From contig CADAGG010000006.1 in NCBI GenBank assembly GCA_902787415.1, positions 1 through 15,761 on the forward strand: a stretch of 15,761 nucleotides of DNA, given 5' to 3'. The DNA is from a methanogenic archaeon. Lineage in GTDB: Archaea; Thermoplasmatota; Thermoplasmata; Methanomassiliicoccales; Methanomethylophilaceae. A program made the translations under genes and the position numbers. Below are positions 6,367-12,891 of the stretch, piece by piece; the first letter of the stretch is position 1; every line of letters begins with the position of its first letter. The notes under the pieces are model-generated. The model saw nothing but the letters and a program-made list of their open reading frames with translations, was not told the origin of the DNA and ran no database searches.

Positions 6367-7356
6367 TCAGAGCAGGCCCTCTTCCCTCATGCGGTCGATG
6401 CGGGGGGAGGAGGGGATCCCGTTCTCCCAAGCCTTTCTCACATCGAGCTCCATGCCCTCGGGTCCGAGGAGCAGCACCCTGCTGTCCTGTTTCGACTTCA
6501 GGATCTTCATGCCCATGAGGTCCCCCAGCCTGGAGGAGAAGTCGTTCATGAGCTCCCATTCGGGCATGCAGTCCACCGAGAGCCTCTGACGGGAGCCTCC
6601 CACGAACACGTAGCCCTTGGGTTCGATGAGGTCCGGATCGGCGATCCTGTCGAGTTTCGCATAGCCTTCCGGGTCCTTCAGGTTGAGGTTCTTGACCAGG
6701 GTGTGCCTGACGACGGTCCTGGTCTCCAGCGAGGGGAACAGCTCCAGGGTCTTCATCAGCCTCTCCCATCCGTCGGAGATCTTGGGCCGGCAGGCCTCGA
6801 GATACGTCTTCTTGTCAGGGGCGGCGACGGTCACGTAGATCTGGCGGGGGAGGGTGTCCATCTCCGCCAGCTTCTCGGGGTTGGTTCCGTTCGTGACGAG
6901 GAAGGTGGTCATGCCGCGGGAGTGGCATTCCCTGAAGAATTCTGACAGGTAGGGATAGATGGTGGGCTCCCCGGCGAGGGAGCAGGCCACCTGGTTGGGG
7001 TGCATGGCCTCCTCGAACTTGGCGAGGTCGCAGTCGGGGTGGCCCTTGAACCCGGATATGAGGAGCCTCTGCTGGGCGATGAGGTTGTCGAGCATCTCCT
7101 TGGGCTCGGCCCAGTCGGTGACCTCGAAGTCCTTGCCCATGATCCTCCAGCAGAAGGGGCACATGTGGGTGCATTCGTTGATGGAGGGGGTCATCTGCAG
7201 GCAGCGGTGGCTCTGTATCCCATAGAAATCCTGCTTGTAGCAGTTCCTGCAGTGGACCAGGCTCTCCTTCAGCCATCCGCACAGCTTCACGGCGGAATGG
7301 TCCTTGTAGAGGCGGTACTGCTGCTTGATGAGCGTAGCCTTGTAATTCTCGTCCAT
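6367..7356 (-). CDS. taw1: 4-demethylwyosine synthase (radical SAM), Taw1
   Basis: A 329-residue radical SAM enzyme that condenses N1-methylguanosine-37 of tRNA-Phe with two carbons of pyruvate to make the tricyclic base imG-14, the first ring step of wyosine synthesis. Cysteines C62, C66 and C69 (CTHMCPFCW) bind the SAM cluster, and C26, C39 and C52 match the second cluster positions known from the Methanocaldococcus enzyme. HRCLQMTPSINEC precedes the motif, as in the family, and SLAGEPTIYPYLSEFF with VTNGTNP are typical later blocks. The archaeal form lacks the flavodoxin domain of eukaryotic TYW1; the length is normal. The ATG follows the rfcL stop by eight bases, with a GAGGGT ribosome binding site overlapping that stop, so it is probably co-transcribed with rfcL. 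Confidence 0.95.
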   Translation of the reverse strand: MDENYKATLIKQQYRLYKDHSAVKLCGWLKESLVHCRNCYKQDFYGIQSHRCLQMTPSINECTHMCPFCWRIMGKDFEVTDWAEPKEMLDNLIAQQRLLISGFKGHPDCDLAKFEEAMHPNQVACSLAGEPTIYPYLSEFFRECHSRGMTTFLVTNGTNPEKLAEMDTLPRQIYVTVAAPDKKTYLEACRPKISDGWERLMKTLELFPSLETRTVVRHTLVKNLNLKDPEGYAKLDRIADPDLIEPKGYVFVGGSRQRLSVDCMPEWELMNDFSSRLGDLMGMKILKSKQDSRVLLLGPEGMELDVRKAWENGIPSSPRIDRMREEGLL

Positions 7357-7364
7357 GCCGACCC

Positions 7365-8846
7365 TCAGAAATCGAAGAGGCTCTTCTGGCGGCGGTCGAC
7401 TGGTTTGGGCTCGGGTTTGGGTTCGGCGGCCTCCGCAGGGGGTGCGGGCGCCGGGGCGGGAGCCTCCTTGGGCTTCTCGGCGGGAGGGGGTTCAACGGCC
7501 TTCTTGGCGCGGGAGGAGGTCTTCTTCTCCTTGGGTTCCGGCGGATGTGCCAGATCCATGGAGGACTTGATGCGCTTGTCGTCGATCTTGCATCCCATCA
7601 GGAAGGCGAGCTCGTCCGCTTCGAGGTCGGCCTCGCGGATGAGGGCCACGCGGAATCCCACGTCGTTGACGCACATGTTCCTGAAGTAGTCCATGGATTC
7701 GTTGAGCACCCTGTTGGCCGAGGTGTGGGTGATGACGCTGAGCTTGTCTGCCAGGTCCTTCCTGGTCTGACGGGTGGCGCGGGAGCGGGACATCTTGGAT
7801 AGGTAGCCGGGGAAGTTGACCCTGGCGAAGCCTGACAGCGGAGTTTTCAGGCTCTCGACGATGCCGTCCACCATCATGTCGCTCGCGTACTTCCACAGGC
7901 CGTAGTACATGCGCTTGCTGACCCTTCCGAGGTGGACGTCCGCCCTCGACAGGGCGTCGTAGGCCGACGCCAGATCCGAACGGCTGGCACAGTGGGCGGG
8001 GAGGTTCTCGTCGATCCACAGTTCCACCGTGGGGGGATCGACGTCGCACTCCCTCAGGAGCTGACGGGCCTTCTCGGCGTCGCGCTTCCTGAGGAGGGCC
8101 CCGATGAACTCGAACATGTCGGAGCGGGACTCCCTCTGACCGAGGGCCTTGGCCATGTCGGCGGTGACGTCCCCGTATCCGAGGACGAGGGACTGCAGGT
8201 CCCTCACGGCCGCGCGGAGGTCCCCGTCGGCGTTCTCGGCGATGATGTGGATGGCGTCGGCCTCCACATGGGCGTGCTCCTTGGCGCAGATCTTCATGAG
8301 GACCTTCTCGATGGAGGCGGTCTGCGGCTTCCTGAAGGTTATCTGGAAGGTCTCGGTCTTGATGGCGGAGCTCTTCTTGGAGAGTCCGTAGAAATCGTTG
8401 CAGATGAGGATGACCGGCTGCTTGGAATGGCGGACCAGCTCCATGATGGCGGGCATGGCGCCGCGGTCGGCGTTGCCGTAGAGGCTGTCGGCCTCGTCGA
8501 GGACGATGAGCTTCATCCCGCCTTCCTTGGTGCTCCTGAAGTTGCCGTCCTCGCCGAAGCTGTTGAAGATGGCCGCCCTGCCGGCGACGTTCTCGATGGC
8601 GGGACCGGTCCTCTGGTCGGAGGCGTTCATCTCGATGATGCCCCATCCCATGTCGCGGGCGAGTGCCTCGGCCGCGGATGTCTTACCGATGCCGGGGGTA
8701 CCGATCAGGACCATGGCGCGGTACTTCGGGATGCCCTTCTGCCACGAGAGGGCCCACTGGCGCATGGATTCGGCGGAGGTGGGATTGCCCACTATGTCCT
8801 TCAGGCTCTGCGGCCTGTATTTCTCCGTCCAGTCCTCGGCAGTCAT
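7365..8846 (-). CDS. rfcL: Replication factor C large subunit
   Basis: A 493-residue clamp-loader subunit that, with RfcS, opens PCNA on primed DNA. The N-terminus has the RFC box WTEKYRPQSLKDIVGN, Walker A GTPGIGKT (49-56), Walker B LIVLDEAD (113-120) and the AAA+ lid; a helical collar domain follows to about residue 430. The C-terminus is a charged, Pro/Ala-rich linker (about 440-485) ending in QKSLFDF, a PCNA-interacting PIP box. Length and order are as in other archaeal large subunits. The start codon overlaps the stop of the zinc-ribbon gene by four bases (ATGA), so it is the second gene of a three-gene operon with taw1. Confidence 0.96.
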   Translation of the reverse strand: MTAEDWTEKYRPQSLKDIVGNPTSAESMRQWALSWQKGIPKYRAMVLIGTPGIGKTSAAEALARDMGWGIIEMNASDQRTGPAIENVAGRAAIFNSFGEDGNFRSTKEGGMKLIVLDEADSLYGNADRGAMPAIMELVRHSKQPVILICNDFYGLSKKSSAIKTETFQITFRKPQTASIEKVLMKICAKEHAHVEADAIHIIAENADGDLRAAVRDLQSLVLGYGDVTADMAKALGQRESRSDMFEFIGALLRKRDAEKARQLLRECDVDPPTVELWIDENLPAHCASRSDLASAYDALSRADVHLGRVSKRMYYGLWKYASDMMVDGIVESLKTPLSGFARVNFPGYLSKMSRSRATRQTRKDLADKLSVITHTSANRVLNESMDYFRNMCVNDVGFRVALIREADLEADELAFLMGCKIDDKRIKSSMDLAHPPEPKEKKTSSRAKKAVEPPPAEKPKEAPAPAPAPPAEAAEPKPEPKPVDRRQKSLFDF

Positions 8847-9376
8847 ATCGCTCCACCCATCAGCTCAGACAGGACCTCCATGGCCTGTTTGAGGTATACG
8901 AGCAACCCTATCACCTCAAGGAATATGTAGGTTGACCCGCCGAGGCCGGCGGAGAAGTACCTTATGTAGATGAGTACGGCGGAAATGCACAGGAACATCA
9001 GCCCCCGGGAGTACTTCTTCAGGGCGAGGTGGCCGAGTCCGAAGATGAAGAAGGCGCCCGGCAGGAAGGTTATCGCCATGATGAGGTAGTCCCTAGCGGT
9101 GAGGGGCCCCCTGCGCACGGGCGTGTACTCGAACTCCCCGATGCGCTTCCCGCAGGAGGCGCAGAACTTCGCATCCTCCTTGTTCAGATGGCCGCAGTAG
9201 GGGCATTCGCCCTTCTTCAGGACGAGCCTGCTGTCGTCCCCGACCTTGATGATCCGGCGGGACCCGCAGCGGTAGCAGAAGTCGGCATCCGGCTCCACCG
9301 GCTCCCCGCATTCGAGGCAGTAGCGTGCGCTCTCCTCCTGCGGTTTCATGGCGGGGTCCGGGACCTGTCCTTCCAT
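8843..9376 (-). CDS. Double zinc-ribbon protein with three membrane helices
   Basis: A 177-residue protein. Two CxxC-x10-CxxC zinc ribbons are present: C20, C23, C34, C37 and C58, C61, C72, C75. Three hydrophobic helices follow near 97-116, 125-140 and 148-164. The zinc ribbons should face the cytoplasm. The function is unknown; zinc-ribbon membrane proteins of this kind are common in archaea. The ATG at 9376 lies about 26 bases from a TATA box (minus strand CCGTTATATC), so the mRNA is probably leaderless. It leads the operon with rfcL and taw1, but a functional link with them is not evident and may only be co-regulation. Confidence 0.8.
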   Translation of the reverse strand: MEGQVPDPAMKPQEESARYCLECGEPVEPDADFCYRCGSRRIIKVGDDSRLVLKKGECPYCGHLNKEDAKFCASCGKRIGEFEYTPVRRGPLTARDYLIMAITFLPGAFFIFGLGHLALKKYSRGLMFLCISAVLIYIRYFSAGLGGSTYIFLEVIGLLVYLKQAMEVLSELMGGAI

Positions 9377-9398
9377 GACGGAAGCAACGGTATTCGGC

Positions 9399-9408
9399 GA
9401 TATAACGG
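9399..9408 (-). promoter_or_regulatory. TATA box of the zinc-ribbon/rfcL/taw1 operon
   Basis: The minus strand reads CCGTTATATC, centred about 26 bases before the ATG at 9376, which predicts a leaderless transcript. Confidence 0.55.
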
Positions 9409-9436
9409 TTGGTCGCTGATAATCAAGAAAAGGTGA

Positions 9437-9475
9437 CCGCGGGGAAATCCCCGCGGGGTGCCGGCCGGGGCCGGC
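9437..9475 (-). terminator. Two GC-rich hairpins after the permease gene
   Basis: CCGCGGGG and CCCCGCGG (9437-9456) form an 8-bp stem around AAAT, and GCCGGCC and GGCCGGC (9460-9475) form a second stem with a very small loop. On the minus strand they follow the permease stop at 9485 and are followed by a T-rich run (CCTTTTCTT), a terminator-like arrangement. They also keep readthrough away from the zinc-ribbon/rfcL promoter region. Confidence 0.65.
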
Positions 9476-9484
9476 TTTGAAGTT

Positions 9485-11401
9485 TCACTCCTTGCTGGCG
9501 GTGAGCTTTCCGAGCTTCACGTTGTGTCCGTAGACACCCATGACCTGGAGGGCTGCGAAGATGACCGCGATGATGGAGCCGGCGAGGCTGACCTTGGCGC
9601 CGAGTCCGAGGACCACGAATCCTCCGAAGATGTTCCAGGTGAGGAAGAAGCAGGAGAGTGCCAGTGCGAGGATGGCGAGCACGAGGCAGACCAGGGACAT
9701 TGCCTTGGATCCCTCGGGCTTGAGGAAGTTCAGTGCCTCGACGACGAGGAAGGCGAATCCTGCGATCATCACGATGAGGGGGATGAACTGGAAGACGCCG
9801 TCGGCCCAGCTGGCGCTGAAGAGGGAGAATCCCCTGACGAAGGGCATTCCGTCGACCCATCCGCAGACACCCGCGCAGAAGACGAGGATGGCTCCGACGA
9901 TGGCGAAGGCGCTCATGAGCTTGGGCTGGGGGTTGGACTCCTTCTCGAAGTTGACACCGGGGGTGACGTCGGGGTGCATCTGGCAGTTCCACCACTGGAT
10001 GAAGATCCAGGCGGGGACGTACAGGAGGGTCGCTCCGAGACCGATGATGCAGTATCCGAATCCCATGTACTCGTACACGTAGTAGAGCAGTCCGGGGATC
10101 ATGAAGAAGAACTCGAAGATGGCCATGAAGATGGCTCCGGGGTAGGCCCATTTGGGTGCCCTGTAGACCCTCTCGACATCCTTGAAGCGGGGGTCGTGCC
10201 TGCTCTTGATGAAGGCGAGCATGCACATTCCGAGGGCGATGGCGAATCCGAGTGCGGAGACGGCCAGGATCTGGGAGGCGGTGATGCCTGCGAGGATGAT
10301 GACGAATCCGATGAATGCCTCGAAGAACATGGCGTAGATGGGGACACCGTAGCTGTTGGTCTTGGAGAACATGTAGGGGAAGTTACCCTCCTTGGCCATG
10401 ATCTGGATGGTCCTGGCGGTTCCTAGGAAGGCGGTCTGGATGATCATGACCATTCCGGCGATGAGGAGGACCACGGCGATGGCGCCGGCGGCCTTTCCGA
10501 AGTCGGCCTCGGCGACGGGGATCAGGGTGGCTGCTCCCGCGATCTCGATCTGGCCGATTCCGAGTGCACCGTACATGCAGAATGCGATGATGAAGTACAT
10601 GAAGAGACAGAGCAGACCGCAGGCGATGAGTGCCTTGGGAACGTCCCTGGAGGGCTCCTTGTACTCGGCACCGTAGGTTGCTGCGGACTCCCATCCGACA
10701 GCGCTCCACTGTGCGACGGTGAAGCATCCGAGGATCATGAGGATGTTGTTTCCGTTCCATACCCATCCGGTGGGGACCAGCTCGTCGGAGATGGTGGCCA
10801 TGTGGAAGGTACCGTTGAAGAGAGGGACCACGCAGATGACGAGGATGGGGATGATTGTGATTGCGGCGAGGATCAGCTGGATCTTCGCGCCGCCCTCGAG
10901 TCCCTTCCTGCCGGATACGATGATGAACAGGTAGATGAGGAAACCGAGTGCGAGGTAGTAGAGGGTGGCGGTGAAACCGTCGAGGTTCAGACCGAAGTAA
11001 TCGTTGATGTAGACACCGGTCATGATGGTGAAGATCGGGATGACGGGGACCCAGGTGGCGAAATACGCCCATGCTCCCAGCGAACCGATCATACGGCCCT
11101 TGTTAACTTTCTTGCCGGCGTATTTCTCATCATCCTTGTAGACGTACTGAATCGAGCCTCCGATTCCAGCGACACCGAAGGTGGCGCACATCTCTCCGAG
11201 GGGGATGTTGAGAAGGAAGCCGGACAGGACGGACAATACCCAAATGATGATGCTCATGGACCAGAGGGTGACCGACAGATCGCACAGCGAAGGTACGATG
11301 AGGATCGGGATTCCCATGGCGATGATGAGACCCTGTTTCCAGTCGATGCTCCTGACCAACTCGTTGGTCACGGCAGGCTGGTTGCTTACTTCTTCTGACA
11401 T
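9485..11401 (-). CDS. APC-superfamily amino acid/amine permease
   Basis: A 638-residue integral membrane protein with about 14 hydrophobic helices. The N-terminus (SIDWKQGLIIAMGIPILIVP) resembles the first broken helix of APC transporters, and the stretch WSAVGWESAATYGAEYKEPS followed by RDVPKALIACG is the typical APC block after helix 6 (E followed by K.P.R..P.A). It is longer than the usual 450-500 residues; the additional C-terminal helices (from about residue 490) are unusual. Cytoplasmic-membrane uptake or exchange of amino acids or amines is the likely job; the substrate cannot be read. Ribosome binding site GAGGT lies eight bases before the ATG. The gene stands alone, behind a long AT-rich control region and before a strong terminator, so it is probably regulated as a single unit. 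Confidence 0.88.
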   Translation of the reverse strand: MSEEVSNQPAVTNELVRSIDWKQGLIIAMGIPILIVPSLCDLSVTLWSMSIIIWVLSVLSGFLLNIPLGEMCATFGVAGIGGSIQYVYKDDEKYAGKKVNKGRMIGSLGAWAYFATWVPVIPIFTIMTGVYINDYFGLNLDGFTATLYYLALGFLIYLFIIVSGRKGLEGGAKIQLILAAITIIPILVICVVPLFNGTFHMATISDELVPTGWVWNGNNILMILGCFTVAQWSAVGWESAATYGAEYKEPSRDVPKALIACGLLCLFMYFIIAFCMYGALGIGQIEIAGAATLIPVAEADFGKAAGAIAVVLLIAGMVMIIQTAFLGTARTIQIMAKEGNFPYMFSKTNSYGVPIYAMFFEAFIGFVIILAGITASQILAVSALGFAIALGMCMLAFIKSRHDPRFKDVERVYRAPKWAYPGAIFMAIFEFFFMIPGLLYYVYEYMGFGYCIIGLGATLLYVPAWIFIQWWNCQMHPDVTPGVNFEKESNPQPKLMSAFAIVGAILVFCAGVCGWVDGMPFVRGFSLFSASWADGVFQFIPLIVMIAGFAFLVVEALNFLKPEGSKAMSLVCLVLAILALALSCFFLTWNIFGGFVVLGLGAKVSLAGSIIAVIFAALQVMGVYGHNVKLGKLTASKE

Positions 11402-11471
11402 GTTGAACTACCTCAAGAACGACCGCACGCGATAGATTGCGTAGGTCCGCTCAAGTAGTTGTCACATTCAA

Positions 11472-11487
11472 GGGTATAATATATAGC
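11472..11487 (-). promoter_or_regulatory. Permease TATA box
   Basis: The minus strand reads GCTATATATTATACCC. Transcription should begin near 11455, giving a leader of about 53 bases that includes a possible AACTAC/GTAGTT stem next to the ribosome binding site. Confidence 0.55.
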
Positions 11488-11492
11488 ATTTG

Positions 11493-11522
11493 TAGAATGC
11501 TTTAAATAAAAGCGTCATTCTA
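11493..11522. promoter_or_regulatory. Inverted repeat upstream of the permease TATA box
   Basis: TAGAATG and CATTCTA are perfect 7-bp arms with a 16-base AT-rich centre containing CTTT and AAAG, directly upstream (minus sense) of the permease TATA box. It has the form of an activator or repressor site. Confidence 0.45.
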
Positions 11523-11564
11523 TAACAAAAAAATACAATTATTTTATTGTTCTTGTATATATTT

Positions 11565-11583
11565 ATGTTGTAAAGGACAACAT
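11565..11583. promoter_or_regulatory. Inverted repeat ATGTTGT-AAAGG-ACAACAT
   Basis: Perfect 7-bp arms and a 5-base centre give a 19-bp site, the usual size of a winged-helix dimer operator. No regulator can be assigned; the neighbouring OhrR homologue is one candidate, but its likely own operator at 12762 has a different sequence. Confidence 0.45.
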
Positions 11584-11588
11584 TTCGA

Positions 11589-11626
11589 CGGGATACGCAC
11601 ATGTTCGTTTTTTATATACTATCCCG
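11589..11626. promoter_or_regulatory. Inverted repeat enclosing a second TATA-like element
   Basis: CGGGATA (11589-11595) and TATCCCG (11620-11626) flank 24 bases that include GTTTTTTATATAC, a TATA-like element on either strand. It may be a second, distal permease promoter with an operator. Confidence 0.35.
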
Positions 11627-11699
11627 GGCCGCTGGCCATCGGTTCCAAAGCGGAAAGTTGCGGTGGCTGCGGGCTGAAGAAACTTTAAATAAAAGTTGC

Positions 11700-11724
11700 C
11701 GGGAGGAGAAAAATCCCCCTCCCG
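11700..11724 (-). terminator. Terminator of the gpx-ohrR operon
   Basis: CGGGAGG (11700-11706) and CCTCCCG (11718-11724) form a 7-bp GC stem just after the ohrR stop. On the minus strand a T-rich stretch (AACTTTTATTT) follows. Confidence 0.6.
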
Positions 11725-11731
11725 TAAGAGA

Positions 11732-12178
11732 TCACTGAGCGTTAAGCGCTGATTTGAGGTCCCTGAGGATGCGGGCGAGGGTGACGGCATCCTCGGCGGA
11801 CAGGGGGATGCAGGAGGCGATCGCTCCGGGAACGGAAAGGGCGCGGTCCCTCAGCTCCATGCCCTTCTCCGTGACGGTCACCGTCAGCACCCTCTCGTCG
11901 TCGGGGCTGCGGCCGCGCTCGACGAAGCCCTTCTCCTCGAGCTTCTTCAGCAGGGGGGTCAGGGTCCCGGAGTCTAGGCAGACCGTCTCCCCGATGTCCT
12001 TGACGGACATCGAACGGTGCTCCCAGAGGACCATCATCGTGATGTACTGGGTATATGTGATTCCCAGCTCGTCGAGGAGGGGCCTGTACCTCCTCACGAC
12101 CTCCTTCGCGCAGGCGTAGAGGGGGAAGCAGAGCTGGTTCTCCAGCTTCAGGCAGTCGTATCTCCCGTCCGTTTCCAT
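11732..12178 (-). CDS. ohrR: OhrR-type MarR-family peroxide-sensing regulator
   Basis: A 148-residue winged-helix repressor. The N-terminal LENQLCFPLY (12-21) is the hallmark of OhrR, with the peroxide-sensing Cys at 17; Y31 and Y42 occupy the positions of the two Tyr that contact the reactive Cys in the Bacillus protein (Cys15, Tyr29, Tyr40), with the same spacing. The winged helix spans about 43-105, with recognition helix DSGTLTPLLKKLEEKGFV and wing SPDDERVLTV. Extra Cys at 9, 23, 67 and 123 could give a 2-Cys mechanism. OhrR represses organic peroxide defence genes until its Cys is oxidised. The ATG at 12178 follows the peroxidase stop by five bases. The longer upstream frame overlaps that gene and is rejected. 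It likely represses its own operon. Confidence 0.88.
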   Translation of the reverse strand: METDGRYDCLKLENQLCFPLYACAKEVVRRYRPLLDELGITYTQYITMMVLWEHRSMSVKDIGETVCLDSGTLTPLLKKLEEKGFVERGRSPDDERVLTVTVTEKGMELRDRALSVPGAIASCIPLSAEDAVTLARILRDLKSALNAQ

Positions 12179-12183
12179 CGGGA

Positions 12184-12729
12184 TCACTCGACGGCTTTGG
12201 CGACGGCCGCCCTGACCTCTTCCATGCCCACGGTGGGCTCGAAACGGGCGAGGATGCTTCCGTCGCGTCCGATAAGGAACTTGGTGAAGTTCCACTTGAC
12301 GTTGCTGTTGTCCTTGTAGTCCTTGTCGACGCTCTTGACGGCGGCGGCGAGGAGCTTGACCTTCAGTCCCTTTCCGAAGCCCTCGAACTTGGTGTTCTCC
12401 GACAGGTACTTGAACAGGGGGTCGGCGTTCTCGCCGATGACGTCAATCTTGGAGAACTGGGGGAAGGTGATGCCGAAGCGCCCCTTGCAGAAGGTGTGGA
12501 TCTCCTCGTCGGAGCCGGGCGCCTGCTCCCTGAACTGGTTGCAGGGGAAGTCGAGGATTTCGAGTCCCTTGTCCTTGAACTCGTCGTAGATCTTCTGGAG
12601 ATCCTCGTACTGGGGGGTGAATCCGCATCCAGTGGCGGTGTTCACGATGAGCATGACCTTTCCTTTGTAGTCGGAGAGAGGGACCATGGTCCCGTTCATT
12701 GCTTTGACTTCGAATCCGTAGATGTCCAT
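12184..12729 (-). CDS. Glutathione peroxidase family thiol peroxidase
   Basis: A 181-residue protein with the full Gpx signature: NTATGCGFTPQYEDLQ with peroxidatic C35 (Cys, not selenocysteine), ILDFPCNQFREQAPGS (59-74) with the conserved Gln region, and KWNFTKFLI with W147-N148 of the catalytic tetrad. C82 in the FCKGRFG stretch is at the resolving-Cys position of non-selenium enzymes that use thioredoxin instead of glutathione, which archaea generally lack. It reduces organic hydroperoxides or H2O2 in the cytoplasm. The start is supported by AGAGGTG five bases upstream. It is followed by ohrR and preceded by an OhrR-box-like site, so peroxide induction is the expected regulation. Rare in archaea; transfer from bacteria is likely. 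Confidence 0.92.
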   Translation of the reverse strand: MDIYGFEVKAMNGTMVPLSDYKGKVMLIVNTATGCGFTPQYEDLQKIYDEFKDKGLEILDFPCNQFREQAPGSDEEIHTFCKGRFGITFPQFSKIDVIGENADPLFKYLSENTKFEGFGKGLKVKLLAAAVKSVDKDYKDNSNVKWNFTKFLIGRDGSILARFEPTVGMEEVRAAVAKAVE

Positions 12730-12761
12730 TGTTACACCTCTTTGCTGTTGAATAATGATAG

Positions 12762-12788
12762 ATTGTATACTATTTAATTGTGTACAAT
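12762..12788. promoter_or_regulatory. OhrR-box-like operator at the gpx promoter
   Basis: ATTGTATAC (12762-12770) and GTGTACAAT (12780-12788) are inverted arms (8 of 9 matching) around TATTTAATT. On the minus strand the centre reads CAATTAAATAGTATACAAT, close to the Bacillus ohrA operator as I recall it (ACAATTAAATTGTATACAAT). The likely gpx TATA element (AATTAAATAG) lies inside it, so a bound repressor would block transcription. Confidence 0.6.
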
Positions 12789-12810
12789 TGAATCGAGGAA
12801 GAATTGTATT

Positions 12811-12886
12811 TACTTGGTATTATTTTGAAAATTATACCTAGTAAAATTTGATTTACAAGGTATTAAATAATAAAAAATACCTAGTA
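12811..12886. promoter_or_regulatory. Four TAC-N3-GTA palindromes in a 43-bp tandem repeat before fic
   Basis: TACTTGGTA (12811), TACCTAGTA (12835), TACAAGGTA (12854) and TACCTAGTA (12878) are spaced 24, 19 and 24 bases apart, so sites 1 and 3 and sites 2 and 4 are each 43 bases apart. The DNA between them is also partly repeated (GGTATTA, CCTAGTAAAATT). The last two sites flank TATTAAATAATAAAAAATA, which would place transcription at the GTG of fic. This looks like an operator array for repression of fic. Confidence 0.6.
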
Positions 12887-12891
12887 AAATT

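Larger units (their letters stand above)
11402..11731. other. 330-base AT-rich control region without a gene
   Basis: No convincing coding sequence is present. From left to right it holds: the permease leader with complementary AACTAC (11406-11411) and GTAGTT (11455-11460); the permease TATA box; inverted repeat TAGAATG/CATTCTA (11493-11522); inverted repeat ATGTTGT/ACAACAT (11565-11583); inverted repeat CGGGATA/TATCCCG (11589-11626) around a second TATA-like element; a GC-rich patch at 11625-11679 that can form CCGCT/AGCGG and TTCC/GGAA stems; and the terminator of ohrR. The 13-mer CTTTAAATAAAAG occurs twice (11500-11512 and 11683-11695). A small RNA or a second permease promoter is possible. 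Confidence 0.6.

Noticed and set aside
7932..8930. 332-codon open frame antisense to rfcL
   Set aside because: Composition is low complexity and rfcL on the other strand is certain.
9458..10426. Acidic 322-codon open frame on the plus strand
   Set aside because: It is antisense to the permease gene; the Asp/Glu/Gly/His-rich composition is the mirror of hydrophobic codons, and it begins within the terminator hairpins.
11563..11790. 75-codon frame on the minus strand between ohrR and the permease
   Set aside because: It overlaps the end of ohrR and its terminator, crosses the inverted repeats, and shows no domain or ribosome binding site.
12184..12729. Selenocysteine in the peroxidase
   Set aside because: The active-site residue 35 is encoded as Cys, and the frame is not interrupted by TGA.
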